64,000 bases of DNA, from contig JBBCJL010000019.1 in assembly GCA_037190225.1 (NCBI GenBank), positions 1 through 64,000 of the forward strand, read 5' to 3'. The notes beneath the pieces are model-generated. The model saw nothing but the letters and a program-made list of their open reading frames with translations. It ran no database searches and was not told the origin of the DNA. This DNA is from MKSF01 sp037190225 (lineage in GTDB: Bacteria > Bacteroidota > Bacteroidia > Chitinophagales > Chitinophagaceae). Shown here one piece after another: positions 45,134 through 54,468 of the stretch (position 1 is the stretch's first letter; each line of letters opens with the position of its first letter). A program made the translations under genes and the position numbers.

Positions 45134-46591
45134 ATGATGAAATCCGTGAACTTTAAATATTATATACTCTCTGCTGCTGTTCTGCTGGCCGCCGGCTGTA
45201 AGGTACCGGCTGTGCTCAGCGATACGTCCGGGAAGGAGTTGCCCCGGGAATTTGTGATCCCGCCATCTGATACCCTGAACATACAGCAGCTGACCATAGA
45301 TGATTTTTTTGCAGATCAGCACCTGAAACAGCTGATCCGGAAAGTGCTGCAGGACAATCCCGATTACCGTATTGAATTTAAAAGGATCAGCATAGCAGAA
45401 GCTTATCTTTCCAAATCCCGCGGGGCTTTGTGGCCGTCGCTGAAAGGACTGGGCAATGCTGCTGCCACGAAGTACGGAAAATACACGATGGAAGGCGTGG
45501 GTAACTTTGATACCAACCTTTCTCCCAATATAGAAGAGAACCAGAAGATAGGGACGCATCCTACTCCTGACTACTTCTTAGGCTTCGGAGCCGACTGGGA
45601 GCTGGATATATGGGGGAAATACAGGCATATGAAACGTGCGGCCAAAGCCCGCTTCTGGGCGACAGTAGAGGGGAAGAAGCTGCTGGAATCCGTGCTGGTA
45701 ACCCAGACGGCCCTGGTTTATTACGATCTGATCGCCCTGGACCAGGAGATCAGGATACTGCATAACAACATCCGGCTTCAGGAAGAGGCCTTCGAGGTGG
45801 TGCAGATACACCAGGAAGTGGGAAGGTCCACCTTGCTGGCCGTTAAGCAAATGGAAGCCCAATTAAATAACTCCAGGTCGCTTTTATACCTGAAGCAGCA
45901 GGAGCTGCAGGAAGCGGAAATGGCGATGCAGGAGCTCATAGGCGAATATGAAGGAAGCGTGGTGCGCAGCAGCAATATTGATATACAGGCGGTGCGTTAC
46001 CTGTACAATAATGCGGTGCCGGTACAGGTAATGGCTTACCGGCCGGATATACGCCAGGCGCTCCATGAGCTGGAAGCCACGCATGCGGACGCAAAGGCCG
46101 CGAGGGCCGCATTCTTTCCATCGGTCAATATAACGGCTTACCTGGCCTATAATGCTTTCAGCGGTGAAATGCTTTTTAACCCTGCTTCCCTGGGCTGGCA
46201 GGTGCTGGGAGGGATCACGGCCCCATTGCTCAATAAGAACCAGATCAGGAGTGACTTTAAAATAGCTACCGCCCAGCAGGAGATCGCCTTTATTGAGCTG
46301 GAAAAAGCCACGATGAAGGCGTACCGGGAAGTGAACCTCCTGCTCCGGAAGATCAGCAATACCAATCTGGCGTATGCGGAAAAGGAAAAGGAGTCAAAGG
46401 CTATCACCAGCGGGGTGGAAATATCCCAGGATCTCTATATGAACGGGTATGCCAACTACCTGGAGCTGATAGCCGCCCGTAAGAGCAAGCTGGAAGCCGA
46501 TCTGCAGATCATTGAATTAAAGCGTATGCAGGTCCAGCAGCTGGTACAGCTCTATAAAGCCCTCGGAGGAGGATATGATGTACAGCAATAA
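45134..46591 (+). CDS. outer-membrane efflux channel lipoprotein (OprM/NodT type)
   Basis: 485 residues from the ATG at 45134, eight bases after the pump stop; longer frames start inside the pump gene and lack a signal. Seen: lipobox LAAGC (Cys22), then two OEP repeats with long helices (for example LLAVKQMEAQLNNSRSLLYL and VMAYRPDIRQALHELEATHA) and the conserved FGADWELDIWGKY. It is the trimeric TolC-like exit duct of the tripartite pump encoded just upstream. A long symmetric terminator follows. Confidence 0.94.
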   Translation: MMKSVNFKYYILSAAVLLAAGCKVPAVLSDTSGKELPREFVIPPSDTLNIQQLTIDDFFADQHLKQLIRKVLQDNPDYRIEFKRISIAEAYLSKSRGALWPSLKGLGNAAATKYGKYTMEGVGNFDTNLSPNIEENQKIGTHPTPDYFLGFGADWELDIWGKYRHMKRAAKARFWATVEGKKLLESVLVTQTALVYYDLIALDQEIRILHNNIRLQEEAFEVVQIHQEVGRSTLLAVKQMEAQLNNSRSLLYLKQQELQEAEMAMQELIGEYEGSVVRSSNIDIQAVRYLYNNAVPVQVMAYRPDIRQALHELEATHADAKAARAAFFPSVNITAYLAYNAFSGEMLFNPASLGWQVLGGITAPLLNKNQIRSDFKIATAQQEIAFIELEKATMKAYREVNLLLRKISNTNLAYAEKEKESKAITSGVEISQDLYMNGYANYLELIAARKSKLEADLQIIELKRMQVQQLVQLYKALGGGYDVQQ

Positions 46592-46624
46592 AAAGTTGTA
46601 GAAAAAGGTTTATAAGGGAGATCA

Positions 46625-46669
46625 AATCAAAAAAGCATTACAGCAGCCTGCTGTAATGCTTTTTTGATT
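46625..46669. terminator. bidirectional terminator between efflux operon and rhomboid gene
   Basis: A perfect 21-bp palindrome (46625-46645 with 46649-46669) with A-tract and T-tract at the ends, between convergent stops at 46591 and 46683. It serves both strands. Confidence 0.92.
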
Positions 46670-46682
46670 GATTGTGATCCTG

Positions 46683-47408
46683 TCAGTTCCACCTGTTAAA
46701 CCCGCCGGAGCGTATTTTCCAGTATTTGAACAGCAGGTAGGCGAATATCATACCGCCCAGGTGGGCGAAATGGGCAATATTGTCGGCCGGATCATTCCTG
46801 AGTCCTGCAAAGAGGGCTATCACAGCCATGATAGCCACAAAATATTTGGCCCGGATAGGGAAAAGAAAGTAGATCATGATCTGCACATTGGGAAACAGGT
46901 AGCCAAAAGCGAACAGTACACCGAATATAGCGCCGGAGGCCCCGAGCATGGGAGTAACCATGGGGAATACATTAGGATTGCCATAGTCTGTAAGAAGCAC
47001 CTGGTTCACCGCATTGATCTGCTCATTTTCCGTAAGCGCCTGGAACCATTGAATGGCAGCCTGGTTTTCCCAGGAAAAGACCAGGAGATGCAATAAGGCG
47101 GCCCCGAACCCGCAGGTCAGGTAAAAGATCAGGAAGCGCTGCGAGCCCAGCCGGCTTTCTACGGATGAACCGATCATCCATAGGGTGAACATATTAAAAA
47201 ACAGGTGGGCAAAGTTGGCATGCATGAACTGGTGGGTCAGGATCTGCCAGGGCTTGAACAAAGGAGAGTCCCAGTGATATAATGCTAAATACGGTGTCAG
47301 GGATGGCATCAGCCAACCGGTAACGATAAATAACAATACATTGATGATGATCAGATTTTTAATAACGGGCGGTAAAAAATTAAATCCTCCTGCGGGTCCT
47401 AAATTCAT
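46683..47408 (-). CDS. rhomboid-family intramembrane serine protease
   Basis: 241 residues, six hydrophobic helices. Seen: HANFAHLFFNMFTLW (His63, His68 and Asn72, oxyanion helix), the nucleophile motif GASGAIFG with Ser158, and His216 in AHLGGMIFAYLLFK. All catalytic residues are present. A Pro-rich, cytoplasmic N-terminus is followed by the first helix at about 18-33. Known: rhomboids cleave single-pass membrane proteins within the membrane; the substrate is unknown here. It is convergent with the efflux operon and divergent from the nucleotidyltransferase gene. Confidence 0.94.
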   Translation of the reverse strand: MNLGPAGGFNFLPPVIKNLIIINVLLFIVTGWLMPSLTPYLALYHWDSPLFKPWQILTHQFMHANFAHLFFNMFTLWMIGSSVESRLGSQRFLIFYLTCGFGAALLHLLVFSWENQAAIQWFQALTENEQINAVNQVLLTDYGNPNVFPMVTPMLGASGAIFGVLFAFGYLFPNVQIMIYFLFPIRAKYFVAIMAVIALFAGLRNDPADNIAHFAHLGGMIFAYLLFKYWKIRSGGFNRWN

Positions 47409-47506
47409 ATCGTTATCTTTTTAAAGTGTGAGCTTCTTGAAAATTCAAAGATATTGATTGTTGCTTTAAAAAATGAAAACATACTCTTTATTCTATCGTA
47501 TTTCGC

Positions 47507-47514
47507 TACATTTG
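47507..47514 (+). promoter_or_regulatory. -7 promoter element of the nucleotidyltransferase gene
   Basis: TACATTTG, an exact TAnnTTTG match, ends one base before ATGATG at 47516-47521. This points to a leaderless transcript beginning near the second ATG. Confidence 0.55.
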
Positions 47515-47518
47515 AATG

Positions 47519-48250
47519 ATGAAAGCAATGCTACTGTCGGCCGGGCTGGGCACACGCCTCAGGCCGTTTACTGACCGTCATCCTAAAGCGCTGGCTCCTG
47601 TGGGTGACAAGACGCTCCTGGAGATCAATATCAGGAAGCTGGTACGTGCCGGCATCCGTGACATCGTGGTGAATGTGCACCATTTTGCCGACCAGATCAT
47701 TGAGGTGATCAGGCAGCATAACGGCTTTGGCGCCAATGTGCTGATATCGGATGAAACGGCTGTAGTATTGGAAACGGGAGGAGGTGTTCAGAAAGCGGCA
47801 CCGCTGTTTGAAAATGAAGAGGACATCCTGGTGTGTAATGTGGATATATTATCCAATATAGATATCAATACCCTGTATGCCTGTCACCGGCAGTACCAGG
47901 CAGCAGCCACGCTTGCCGTGCAGCACAGGTCAACAACCCGCAACCTCCTCTTTGACAGGGACGCGAATTTAAGAGGGTGGCAAAATAACGTGACCGGCGA
48001 GGTCAGGCCGGCTGGTCTGGGGAGTACAGAGCACCTGGTACCTTTTGCCTTCAGCGGTATTCAGGTATTGAACAGGAAGCTGTACCAGGATATCCCGTTG
48101 CAGGGAAAATTTTCCCTGATAGATGTGTATCTTCATTCTATGGGCAGCCATATCATCAAAGGATTTGACCATACCGGTGATGTGCTGCTGGATGTCGGGA
48201 AACCGGAGGCGCTGGAAAAGGCCCGTGCGATCATAAACGAAATTTCCTGA
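47519..48250 (+). CDS. sugar-phosphate nucleotidyltransferase (MurU/GlmU-like)
   Basis: 243 residues from the second ATG at 47519, chosen because the -7 element abuts the first. Seen: MLLSAGLGTRLRPFT with the nucleotide-binding GxGTRxRP, PKALAPVGDKTLLE, NVHHFADQIIEVI, VCNVDIL (metal site Asp) and VGKPEALEKA. The length matches single-domain MurU or mannose-1-phosphate-type transferases rather than GlmU. Known: MurU makes UDP-N-acetylmuramic acid in cell-wall recycling; the exact sugar here is not certain. It precedes the palindrome array. Confidence 0.85.
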   Translation: MKAMLLSAGLGTRLRPFTDRHPKALAPVGDKTLLEINIRKLVRAGIRDIVVNVHHFADQIIEVIRQHNGFGANVLISDETAVVLETGGGVQKAAPLFENEEDILVCNVDILSNIDINTLYACHRQYQAAATLAVQHRSTTRNLLFDRDANLRGWQNNVTGEVRPAGLGSTEHLVPFAFSGIQVLNRKLYQDIPLQGKFSLIDVYLHSMGSHIIKGFDHTGDVLLDVGKPEALEKARAIINEIS

Positions 48251-48263
48251 CCGGTTGATCGTT

Positions 48264-48870
48264 ATACTACCCTGTCACCCTTTCAGGGTTAGGTTGGATA
48301 AATATCTTATGAGCTATAATTGTTACACCGCTTCGCGGTTGTATAGGATTGTTCCGAGGGGAGGGATCTCTTAATACACTGTCAGATAGAAAAAGCCTTC
48401 TCAGGGTACGCTAAAATAAGCCCTAAGGGCTGCCATTACTATAGCTATTATACCAATATTATATATTAACCACGAAGTGGTGATATTATAGATGATCTGT
48501 GTTGTATGGTAGGAAAGGGAGGTATATGTGATCATTAGACGGTTGTATCACCCTTTCAGGGTTATTGGGATAAATATCTTATGGCTATAATTGTTACACC
48601 GCTTCGCGGTTATGCGGTATTATTCCGGGGATAGGGATATCTTAAAATTTACCTTGTCAGATAAAAAACTTTTCAGGGTATGCTAAATAAGCCCTAAGGG
48701 CTGATATTACTATAGCTATTATACCAATATTATATTTAACCACGAAGTGGTGCCATTATTGCGAAAATTTATGCTCTTAGCCGGTACGGTTCTCAATAAG
48801 CCTGAGGGGCTGATATGATCATAGCCCAACAAATATCATTTATCCATTTAACCACGAAGTGGTGATATGC
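48264..48870. repeat. array of small palindrome cassettes, about 2.3 tandem units
   Basis: Four short palindromes recur in fixed order at a period of 270-273 bases: accctttcagggt (48276, 48549), accgcttcgcggt (48327-48339, 48598-48610), agccctaagggct (48419-48431, 48690-48702, variant 48799-48811) and accacgaagtggt (48469-48481, 48739-48751, 48851-48863). A third, truncated unit carries the last two. The units are separated by AT-rich DNA that is also largely conserved (for example ttactatagctattatacca). No protein is encoded. Confidence 0.9.
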
Positions 48871-48941
48871 TAATATATAGCCGTATTATAATGAAAGGAT
48901 AGGTATGATCGTTACAACCAATATACCATTCTTTCTGTGAT

Positions 48942-49253
48942 TTACTTTTTCTTAGGCGTAACAGGTTGGGCAGGTGTTTTTGGCTTAACCGGCGGATTCT
49001 TTTTATTGACGGAATCAGCAGACCGGGCATTGCTGAAAGTCGGTTTGGGTGTTGTATTGTTCACCGGCTGGATGGTATCCAATTTTATCACTATATGGGG
49101 CTGAGGGTGCACAATGCCGAAGTTCTGACCGTTGGAGGTCTTGAGCGACTGTGGTGAGCCGCTGTGGCTGTAATGAAATATTTTAGGTGTCTGGGCACCG
49201 GCTGTTACGATTCCTCCTATCAGGAAAGCCAGCGCGAAACAGGTTGTTTTCAT
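48942..49253 (-). CDS. small secreted Pro/Lys-rich protein
   Basis: 103 residues from the ATG at 49253; the in-frame extension to 49280 is not needed for the signal. Seen: a signal peptide MKTTCFALAFLIGGIVTAGA (cleavage after about residue 20, AGAQ), a His- and Ser-containing region (FHYSHSGSPQSLKTSNGQN in parts), and a basic tail of lysine, proline and threonine (PPVKPKTPAQPVTPKKK). There is no recognised domain. Next to it is the palindrome array; its own upstream region has no clear promoter. Confidence 0.6.
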   Translation of the reverse strand: MKTTCFALAFLIGGIVTAGAQTPKIFHYSHSGSPQSLKTSNGQNFGIVHPQPHIVIKLDTIQPVNNTTPKPTFSNARSADSVNKKNPPVKPKTPAQPVTPKKK

Positions 49254-49312
49254 TGCAATTATTTTTACGAATATAATCAATAAATTGCAAAAGACATTTT
49301 AAAATATCAGAA

Positions 49313-50542
49313 GTGCGAAAATATCTCAACAATACCTTACGCCTCATCCTCATAAGAAGCATCATGATGACCGTAGTGGGGCTGTCTGTACCGTTTATAC
49401 TTGATACTGCCTTATACAGGCAGGAAGCTTATACGGTGATGGCTGTCATTTCGAAAGCAAATACCGCACTATCCGGCTCTCTTTATGGCTTCAGGCCGTC
49501 CGCTCATTGGATGCACGTGCAGTCAGACAGTACGGGGCTGTACCTGTACATGCTGAATATCGCTTTATTATCAGTTGTCGGGAGCCTTGTTTATACCATT
49601 GGTTTCAAAAAGAAGGAGCTTTCCGCCGGGGTGATCGCGCTTTTTACAGTATTTATAAGGTACCTGCTGGCCTTTAAGCTCCTGCAGTACGGGTTGAATA
49701 AGGTCTTCAAATACCAGTTTTTCCAGCCGGAGCCTAATATTTTATATACGCCGTTCGGTATGCTGCCCAAAGAGTTGCTGTACTGGAGCGTGAATGGCAT
49801 ATCTTATGGCTTTTCTGTGCTTACCGGCGCGCTGGAATGCCTGGCCGGTATGCTATTATTATGGCGGCGGACCTTCCTTCTGGGGGCTATCACTGCTGCT
49901 GTGATACTGTTGCAGGTAGCCGCAGTGAATTTCTGCTATGATATCTCTGTAAAGATATTGTCGCTCTATCTCCTGCTGCTGGCCGGTATCCTGCTGTTCC
50001 CGTATCTTAAAAGCATCCTGCGCTTCCTGGCGGGTGCTGCTGTACAGCCCCTCGCCGGTATCAGGAATAATGCGGGAGGCACACGCAGATACCGGAAATT
50101 GAAATATGCGATCCTGCTGCTATTGTTCGCCTGGATAATATATCCCTATGCCATTTCCGGAAATTATAATGATGACCTGGCTCCGAGGCCGCCTTATCAT
50201 GGCGCTTATTCACCGGAGCGTATCATTATGAACGGAGATACCTTCGGCAAGGATGAGCTGGTATGGAAGCGCATCTTTGTGCACAGGCAGCAGTATTTTA
50301 TTGTACAGGACGACCAGGATATCCTGCAGGACTACCCGTTCTCTTACGGTGCGCAGGGCGGACTTTATATGGAAGATTCTTCAGGAGCGCGCTCAGAGCT
50401 GTTTTTTGAGACAAGGGATAGCCTGCGGTACACTATAACCGGCATATGGCAGGGCGACAGCTTACGGATGGATGTGATCCGTGATGACCATAAGCGGCTT
50501 CCGGCCCTGCAGCAGGGATTTCACTGGAGGGTGGATGAATAG
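49313..50542 (+). CDS. DoxX-like membrane protein with extra C-terminal domain
   Basis: 409 residues with a GTG start at 49313. Seen: about seven hydrophobic helices (residues 10-30, 75-95, 104-122, 155-180, 190-240, 268-285) with LLAFKLLQYGLNKVFKYQFF, which recalls DoxX-type helix 2, then a C-terminal soluble domain of about 120 residues (SPERIIMNGD to FHWRVDE) that I cannot name. Function is unknown. It lies 59 bases from the divergent small secreted protein gene. It could be a quinone- or sulfur-related DoxX protein by analogy, but only the membrane half supports this. Confidence 0.7.
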   Translation: MRKYLNNTLRLILIRSIMMTVVGLSVPFILDTALYRQEAYTVMAVISKANTALSGSLYGFRPSAHWMHVQSDSTGLYLYMLNIALLSVVGSLVYTIGFKKKELSAGVIALFTVFIRYLLAFKLLQYGLNKVFKYQFFQPEPNILYTPFGMLPKELLYWSVNGISYGFSVLTGALECLAGMLLLWRRTFLLGAITAAVILLQVAAVNFCYDISVKILSLYLLLLAGILLFPYLKSILRFLAGAAVQPLAGIRNNAGGTRRYRKLKYAILLLLFAWIIYPYAISGNYNDDLAPRPPYHGAYSPERIIMNGDTFGKDELVWKRIFVHRQQYFIVQDDQDILQDYPFSYGAQGGLYMEDSSGARSELFFETRDSLRYTITGIWQGDSLRMDVIRDDHKRLPALQQGFHWRVDE

Positions 50543-50746
50543 TGGCGGCAGGATGCCCGTGTACTGCCGGGATCGGGAGTAAGGTACAGCCGATCATCAT
50601 TACATTGTAAAAAAATGCAGCAGCTGCATTCTAAAGGCTTCCTGTTAGAAAAATAAAGTGGCTAAATCTCTGAAATGCTCTATTTTTACCAAAAGTATCT
50701 TCACAGCGAAATACGATTCAATAATATTTTACACCTCAGTACATTT

Positions 50747-51520
50747 ATGAATACACTTCAGTTACAGCGTCCCATTGCATTTTTTGATCTGGAAACGACA
50801 GGATTGGACCAGGCTAAGGACAGGATCGTAGAGATTGCGATTGTCAAGTGGATGCCCGATGGTACCGTAGAAGAATATGAAAAGCGGCTCAACCCGGAAA
50901 TGCCTATTTCCAGGGAAAGCTCGGAGATCCATGGTATCAGGAATGAGGATGTGGCTGATGCTCCTACCTTTAAGGAAGTAGCGCACGAAATAGCTGCTTT
51001 TATCAAAAACTGTGACCTTGGCGGCTACAACAGCAACAAGTTTGATCTTCCCGTATTGGCCGAAGAGTTTCTGAGGGCGGGCCATACCGTAGATTTCAAT
51101 ACAAGGAAGCTGGTAGACGTTCAGCAGGTATTCTATAAGAAAGAGCCCCGCACCCTGGCTGCCGCTTACAAATTCTACTGTAACAGGGAGCTGGAAAATG
51201 CCCACAGCGCGCTGGCAGATGTCAGGGCTACCGTAGATGTGCTGAAAGCGCAGCTGGAAAGATATGAGGATATCGGGAATACGGCGGAGGCCCTGCATAA
51301 TTTTACCGGCAGCGGCGATATCGTGGATTATGCCAGGAGAATTATCATAAAGGACAATGAGCACTACTTCAACTTCGGCAAGCACAAAGGGAAAAAAGTG
51401 GTGGATGTGTTCCGGGCTGAGCCGCAGTATTATGACTGGATCATGCAGTCGGACTTCACCCTGCACACCAAGCAATGTTTAAGCGAGATACTTAAGGCGA
51501 TGTATTTCAATAAAAAATAA
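50747..51520 (+). CDS. DEDDh 3'-5' exonuclease (DnaQ-like)
   Basis: 257 residues from the ATG at 50747; the 24-residue upstream extension is not family-like. Seen: the exonuclease motifs Asp14 and Glu16 (FFDLETTGL), Asp100 (NSNKFDLPVL), and His153 and Asp158 (HSALADVRAT), then a C-terminal conserved module FNFGKHKGKKVVDVF...YYDWIMQSDF found in Bacteroidota exonuclease-X-type proteins. It degrades single-stranded DNA ends from the 3' side; it may be a repair nuclease rather than a replicative proofreading subunit. A TATTTTTA box lies at 50681-50688. Confidence 0.88.
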   Translation: MNTLQLQRPIAFFDLETTGLDQAKDRIVEIAIVKWMPDGTVEEYEKRLNPEMPISRESSEIHGIRNEDVADAPTFKEVAHEIAAFIKNCDLGGYNSNKFDLPVLAEEFLRAGHTVDFNTRKLVDVQQVFYKKEPRTLAAAYKFYCNRELENAHSALADVRATVDVLKAQLERYEDIGNTAEALHNFTGSGDIVDYARRIIIKDNEHYFNFGKHKGKKVVDVFRAEPQYYDWIMQSDFTLHTKQCLSEILKAMYFNKK

Positions 51521-51585
51521 ATATAAAAGTTGTAGCAATATTATAGTAAATTGCAAATTACATTCTAAAAACAGACTATATACGC

Positions 51586-52293
51586 TTGGACAAAGTAGTT
51601 ATCATACCGACATTTAATGAAATAGAGAATATAGAAAAGATCATTCGTAAAGTGTTCTCTTTGTCAGGAGGTTACCATATTAAGATCATAGATGATGGTT
51701 CTCCTGACGGCACGGCACAAAAAGTAAAGGAACTGCAGCAGGAATTTCCCGACCGTCTGTTCTTAACCCAACGAGAAGGAAAGCAGGGCCTGGGTACGGC
51801 TTATATCTGCGGGTTCAAATGGGCTTTGGAGCGTAATTACCAGTATATCTTTGAGATGGATGCGGATTTTTCGCATAACCCGGATGACCTGGACCGCTTG
51901 TACGAGGTCTGTGCCACCGGCCAGGGAGACCTGGCGGTCGGCTCCAGGTATGTCAAAGGCGGGAGTGTCGTCAACTGGCCGTTCAACAGGATACTCATCT
52001 CCTATGGTGCTTCCCTCTATACCCGTATGATCACCTGGATGCCGGTAAAAGACTGTACTGCCGGCTTTGTGTGCTATACCCGTAAGGTGCTGGAAGCGTT
52101 GCCGCTGGACGAGGTACGCTTTGTAGGCTATGCTTTCCAGATAGAGATGAAATACAGGACCTGGAGAAAAGGCTTTAAAATCAAAGAGATCCCCATAGAA
52201 TTTATAGACAGGCAGGAAGGTGTATCGAAAATGTCGAAAGGCATTGTGAAGGAAGCTGTGCTGGGTGTATGGAAAATGAGGGGATTCGTATAA
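51586..52293 (+). CDS. polyprenol-phosphate mannosyltransferase-like GT2 enzyme
   Basis: 235 residues with a TTG start at 51586, the first in-frame start before IIPTFNEIENIEKI. Seen: GT-A fold landmarks IIPTFNE, DDGSPDGT (nucleotide-binding), REGKQGLGTAY, MDADFSHNPDDL (DxD metal site), SRYVKGG and RQEGVSKM. This is the soluble Dpm1-like form without added membrane helices. It transfers a sugar, typically mannose from GDP-mannose, to a polyprenol phosphate. It precedes rnr by 11 bases and is probably co-transcribed with it. Confidence 0.9.
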   Translation: MDKVVIIPTFNEIENIEKIIRKVFSLSGGYHIKIIDDGSPDGTAQKVKELQQEFPDRLFLTQREGKQGLGTAYICGFKWALERNYQYIFEMDADFSHNPDDLDRLYEVCATGQGDLAVGSRYVKGGSVVNWPFNRILISYGASLYTRMITWMPVKDCTAGFVCYTRKVLEALPLDEVRFVGYAFQIEMKYRTWRKGFKIKEIPIEFIDRQEGVSKMSKGIVKEAVLGVWKMRGFV

Positions 52294-52304
52294 AAAAACA
52301 AGTT

Positions 52305-54431
52305 ATGAAAAAGAAAAATAAAAAAGCTCCGTATATACCCAAACCTAAAAAGTCGTCCCAGCACCAGATGGTGGGCATGACGCTTACCGGTAAGCTGGAT
52401 CTTGCCAGGAACGGTATGGGCTATGTGAGCGTTGAAGGGCTGCCCCAGGATGTGATCGTCCGGGAGGCAGACCTGAAATCGGCCCTTAACGGGGATGAGG
52501 TAAAGGTAAAAGTCACCTATGTATCGGGTAAGGGTCGCCCGGAAGGCTTTATTTCGGAGATCGTGAAACGCAGCCAGACCTCTTTTATCGGCCGTGTTCA
52601 GCTGGCGGGAGAGTTCGGGTTCATGATCCCGAACAACCGTGCGATGCCTACCGACATCTTCCTGCCGCCGGCACAGGTAAAAGGCCTGAAGACCGGTGAT
52701 ATGGTAGTGGTAAAAATAGTAGAGTGGAAAGGGGACAGCAAGCGCAAGAACCCGGTGGGTGAGGTGATAGAGGTGCTCACTCAGGAGCGCCTGAACTCCA
52801 TCGCCATGATGGAGATACTGGTAGAGAACGGTTTCCCGCTCCAGTTTTCGGAAGCTGCCATCCGGGAATCTGAGGCGCTGCCGCAGGTGCTGGATGAGCA
52901 GGAGATCAGCTTCCGCAGGGATATGCGGGATACGCTCACCTTTACCATCGACCCGGTGGATGCAAAAGATTTTGATGATGCGATCTCTTACCGCGACCTG
53001 GGAGAAGGCCTGTTTGAGATCGGGGTACATATAGCCGATGTAAGTCACTACGTACAGCCCGGATCGGAGCTGGACAAGGAGGCTTACCTGCGTGCCACTT
53101 CCGTGTACCTGCCGGACAGGGTCAATCCCATGCTGCCGGAACGCATCTCTAACGAATTGTGCTCCCTTAGACCGCACGAAGATAAATTTACCTTTTCCGC
53201 CGTTTTCCAGATGAATCACCAGGGCGTTGTGAAAGATGTCTGGCTGGGAAGAACGGTCACGCATTCCGATCGAAGGTTTACCTACGAGGAAGCGCAGGAG
53301 ATCATTGAAGGAGCGGAGGGCGACCATAAAGACATCATTTTAAAGCTGAGGGATATGACCCAGCACCTCCGCAGGCAGCGGTTTAAAAAAGGAGCGATCA
53401 ATTTCTCATCGCAGGAAGTCCGCTTTATACTGGACGAAAAAGGCATCCCGGTAGGCATACAGGTAAAGGAAAGCAAGGAAGCGCATCAACTGATAGAAGA
53501 GCTGATGTTGCTGGCCAACAAGCACGTGGCGATATTCGTTGGTCAGCAGCGGGAAAACGGCCAGCCGGTACCATTCCCTTACCGTGTGCATGACGTACCC
53601 GATGAAACCAAATTAGGCGTATTTGCCGCCTTTGCCGCCCGTTTCGGCTATAAGCTGAATCTCAACAGCCCTGAGAAAATTGCCGAATCTTTCAACGAGC
53701 TGCTGAAAGCCGTGGAAGGCAAGCCCGAACAGCATGTGCTGGAGCAGCTGGGCATCCGTACCATGGCCAAGGCGATGTACACGACCGAAAATATAGGCCA
53801 CTACGGCCTTTCATTTGAAGACTATTGTCACTTCACATCTCCTATACGCCGCTATCCCGATATTATGGTGCACCGTGTGCTGCAGCAATGCCTGGACGAG
53901 CTGATCGTTCCGGATAAGAAAATGGAGCTCAAGGCACGCCATTGCAGCGAGCGGGAAAGAAAGGCGATGGAAGCGGAGCGGTCGGCCAACAAATACAAGC
54001 AGGTGGAATTCATGCAGCAGTTCATCGGCGAGACCTTTGACGCGGTGATCAGCGGCGTATCCAGCTTCGGGTTCTGGGCGGAGACCGTAGCGCATAAGTG
54101 TGAAGGGCTGGTAAGCATTGCAGACCTCGTGGACATTGACCAGTTTGAGTTCATAGAGCATGATTATGCCTTGCTCGGGCTCAATACGGGCGTGAAGTTC
54201 AGGATCGGGGATGCTGTAAAGGTGCAGGTGGTAGCTACCGACCTGGAACGCAGGACCATAGATCTGGACCTTGTAACGATGGCGCAGCGCCTGCCCAGGG
54301 AACGTGATGCACATAAAAAGACAAAAAGAGCGGTACAGGCAGAAAAGGCCACAGCCGGCAATGACAGGACTGCTAAGACAGATAAGCAGCCCAAAGCTGG
54401 TACGGGGAAGAAAAAGAAAAGTAAGCCTTAA
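52305..54431 (+). CDS. rnr: ribonuclease R
   Basis: 708 residues from the ATG at 52305, eleven bases after the previous stop; the extension to 52269 overlaps the glycosyltransferase. It is a 3'-5' processive exoribonuclease for structured RNA. Seen: basic N-terminus, two cold-shock-type domains (about 25-180), the RNB active site with Asp216, Asp222, Asp224 and Asp225 (DPVDAKDFDDAI), a C-terminal S1 domain (about 590-680), and a basic Lys-rich tail. All key aspartates are present. Confidence 0.94.
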   Translation: MKKKNKKAPYIPKPKKSSQHQMVGMTLTGKLDLARNGMGYVSVEGLPQDVIVREADLKSALNGDEVKVKVTYVSGKGRPEGFISEIVKRSQTSFIGRVQLAGEFGFMIPNNRAMPTDIFLPPAQVKGLKTGDMVVVKIVEWKGDSKRKNPVGEVIEVLTQERLNSIAMMEILVENGFPLQFSEAAIRESEALPQVLDEQEISFRRDMRDTLTFTIDPVDAKDFDDAISYRDLGEGLFEIGVHIADVSHYVQPGSELDKEAYLRATSVYLPDRVNPMLPERISNELCSLRPHEDKFTFSAVFQMNHQGVVKDVWLGRTVTHSDRRFTYEEAQEIIEGAEGDHKDIILKLRDMTQHLRRQRFKKGAINFSSQEVRFILDEKGIPVGIQVKESKEAHQLIEELMLLANKHVAIFVGQQRENGQPVPFPYRVHDVPDETKLGVFAAFAARFGYKLNLNSPEKIAESFNELLKAVEGKPEQHVLEQLGIRTMAKAMYTTENIGHYGLSFEDYCHFTSPIRRYPDIMVHRVLQQCLDELIVPDKKMELKARHCSERERKAMEAERSANKYKQVEFMQQFIGETFDAVISGVSSFGFWAETVAHKCEGLVSIADLVDIDQFEFIEHDYALLGLNTGVKFRIGDAVKVQVVATDLERRTIDLDLVTMAQRLPRERDAHKKTKRAVQAEKATAGNDRTAKTDKQPKAGTGKKKKSKP

Positions 54432-54435
54432 GCCT

Positions 54436-54453
54436 GCCGCCGGACGCGGCTTT
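54436..54453. terminator. weak hairpin between rnr and the UbiA-like gene
   Basis: gccgc and gcggc (54436-54440 and 54446-54450) form a 5-bp stem followed by TTTC. It sits between convergent stops at 54431 and 54469 and is a weak candidate. Confidence 0.35.
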
Positions 54454-54468
54454 CAGGAGAAACTATAT

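Noticed and set aside
48264..48870. CRISPR array
   Set aside because: There are four different palindromes in fixed order, not one repeat with variable spacers, and no cas gene is nearby.
52128..53327. 399-codon minus-strand frame over the glycosyltransferase and rnr
   Set aside because: It is antisense to RNase R and the GT2 enzyme, both with all catalytic residues.
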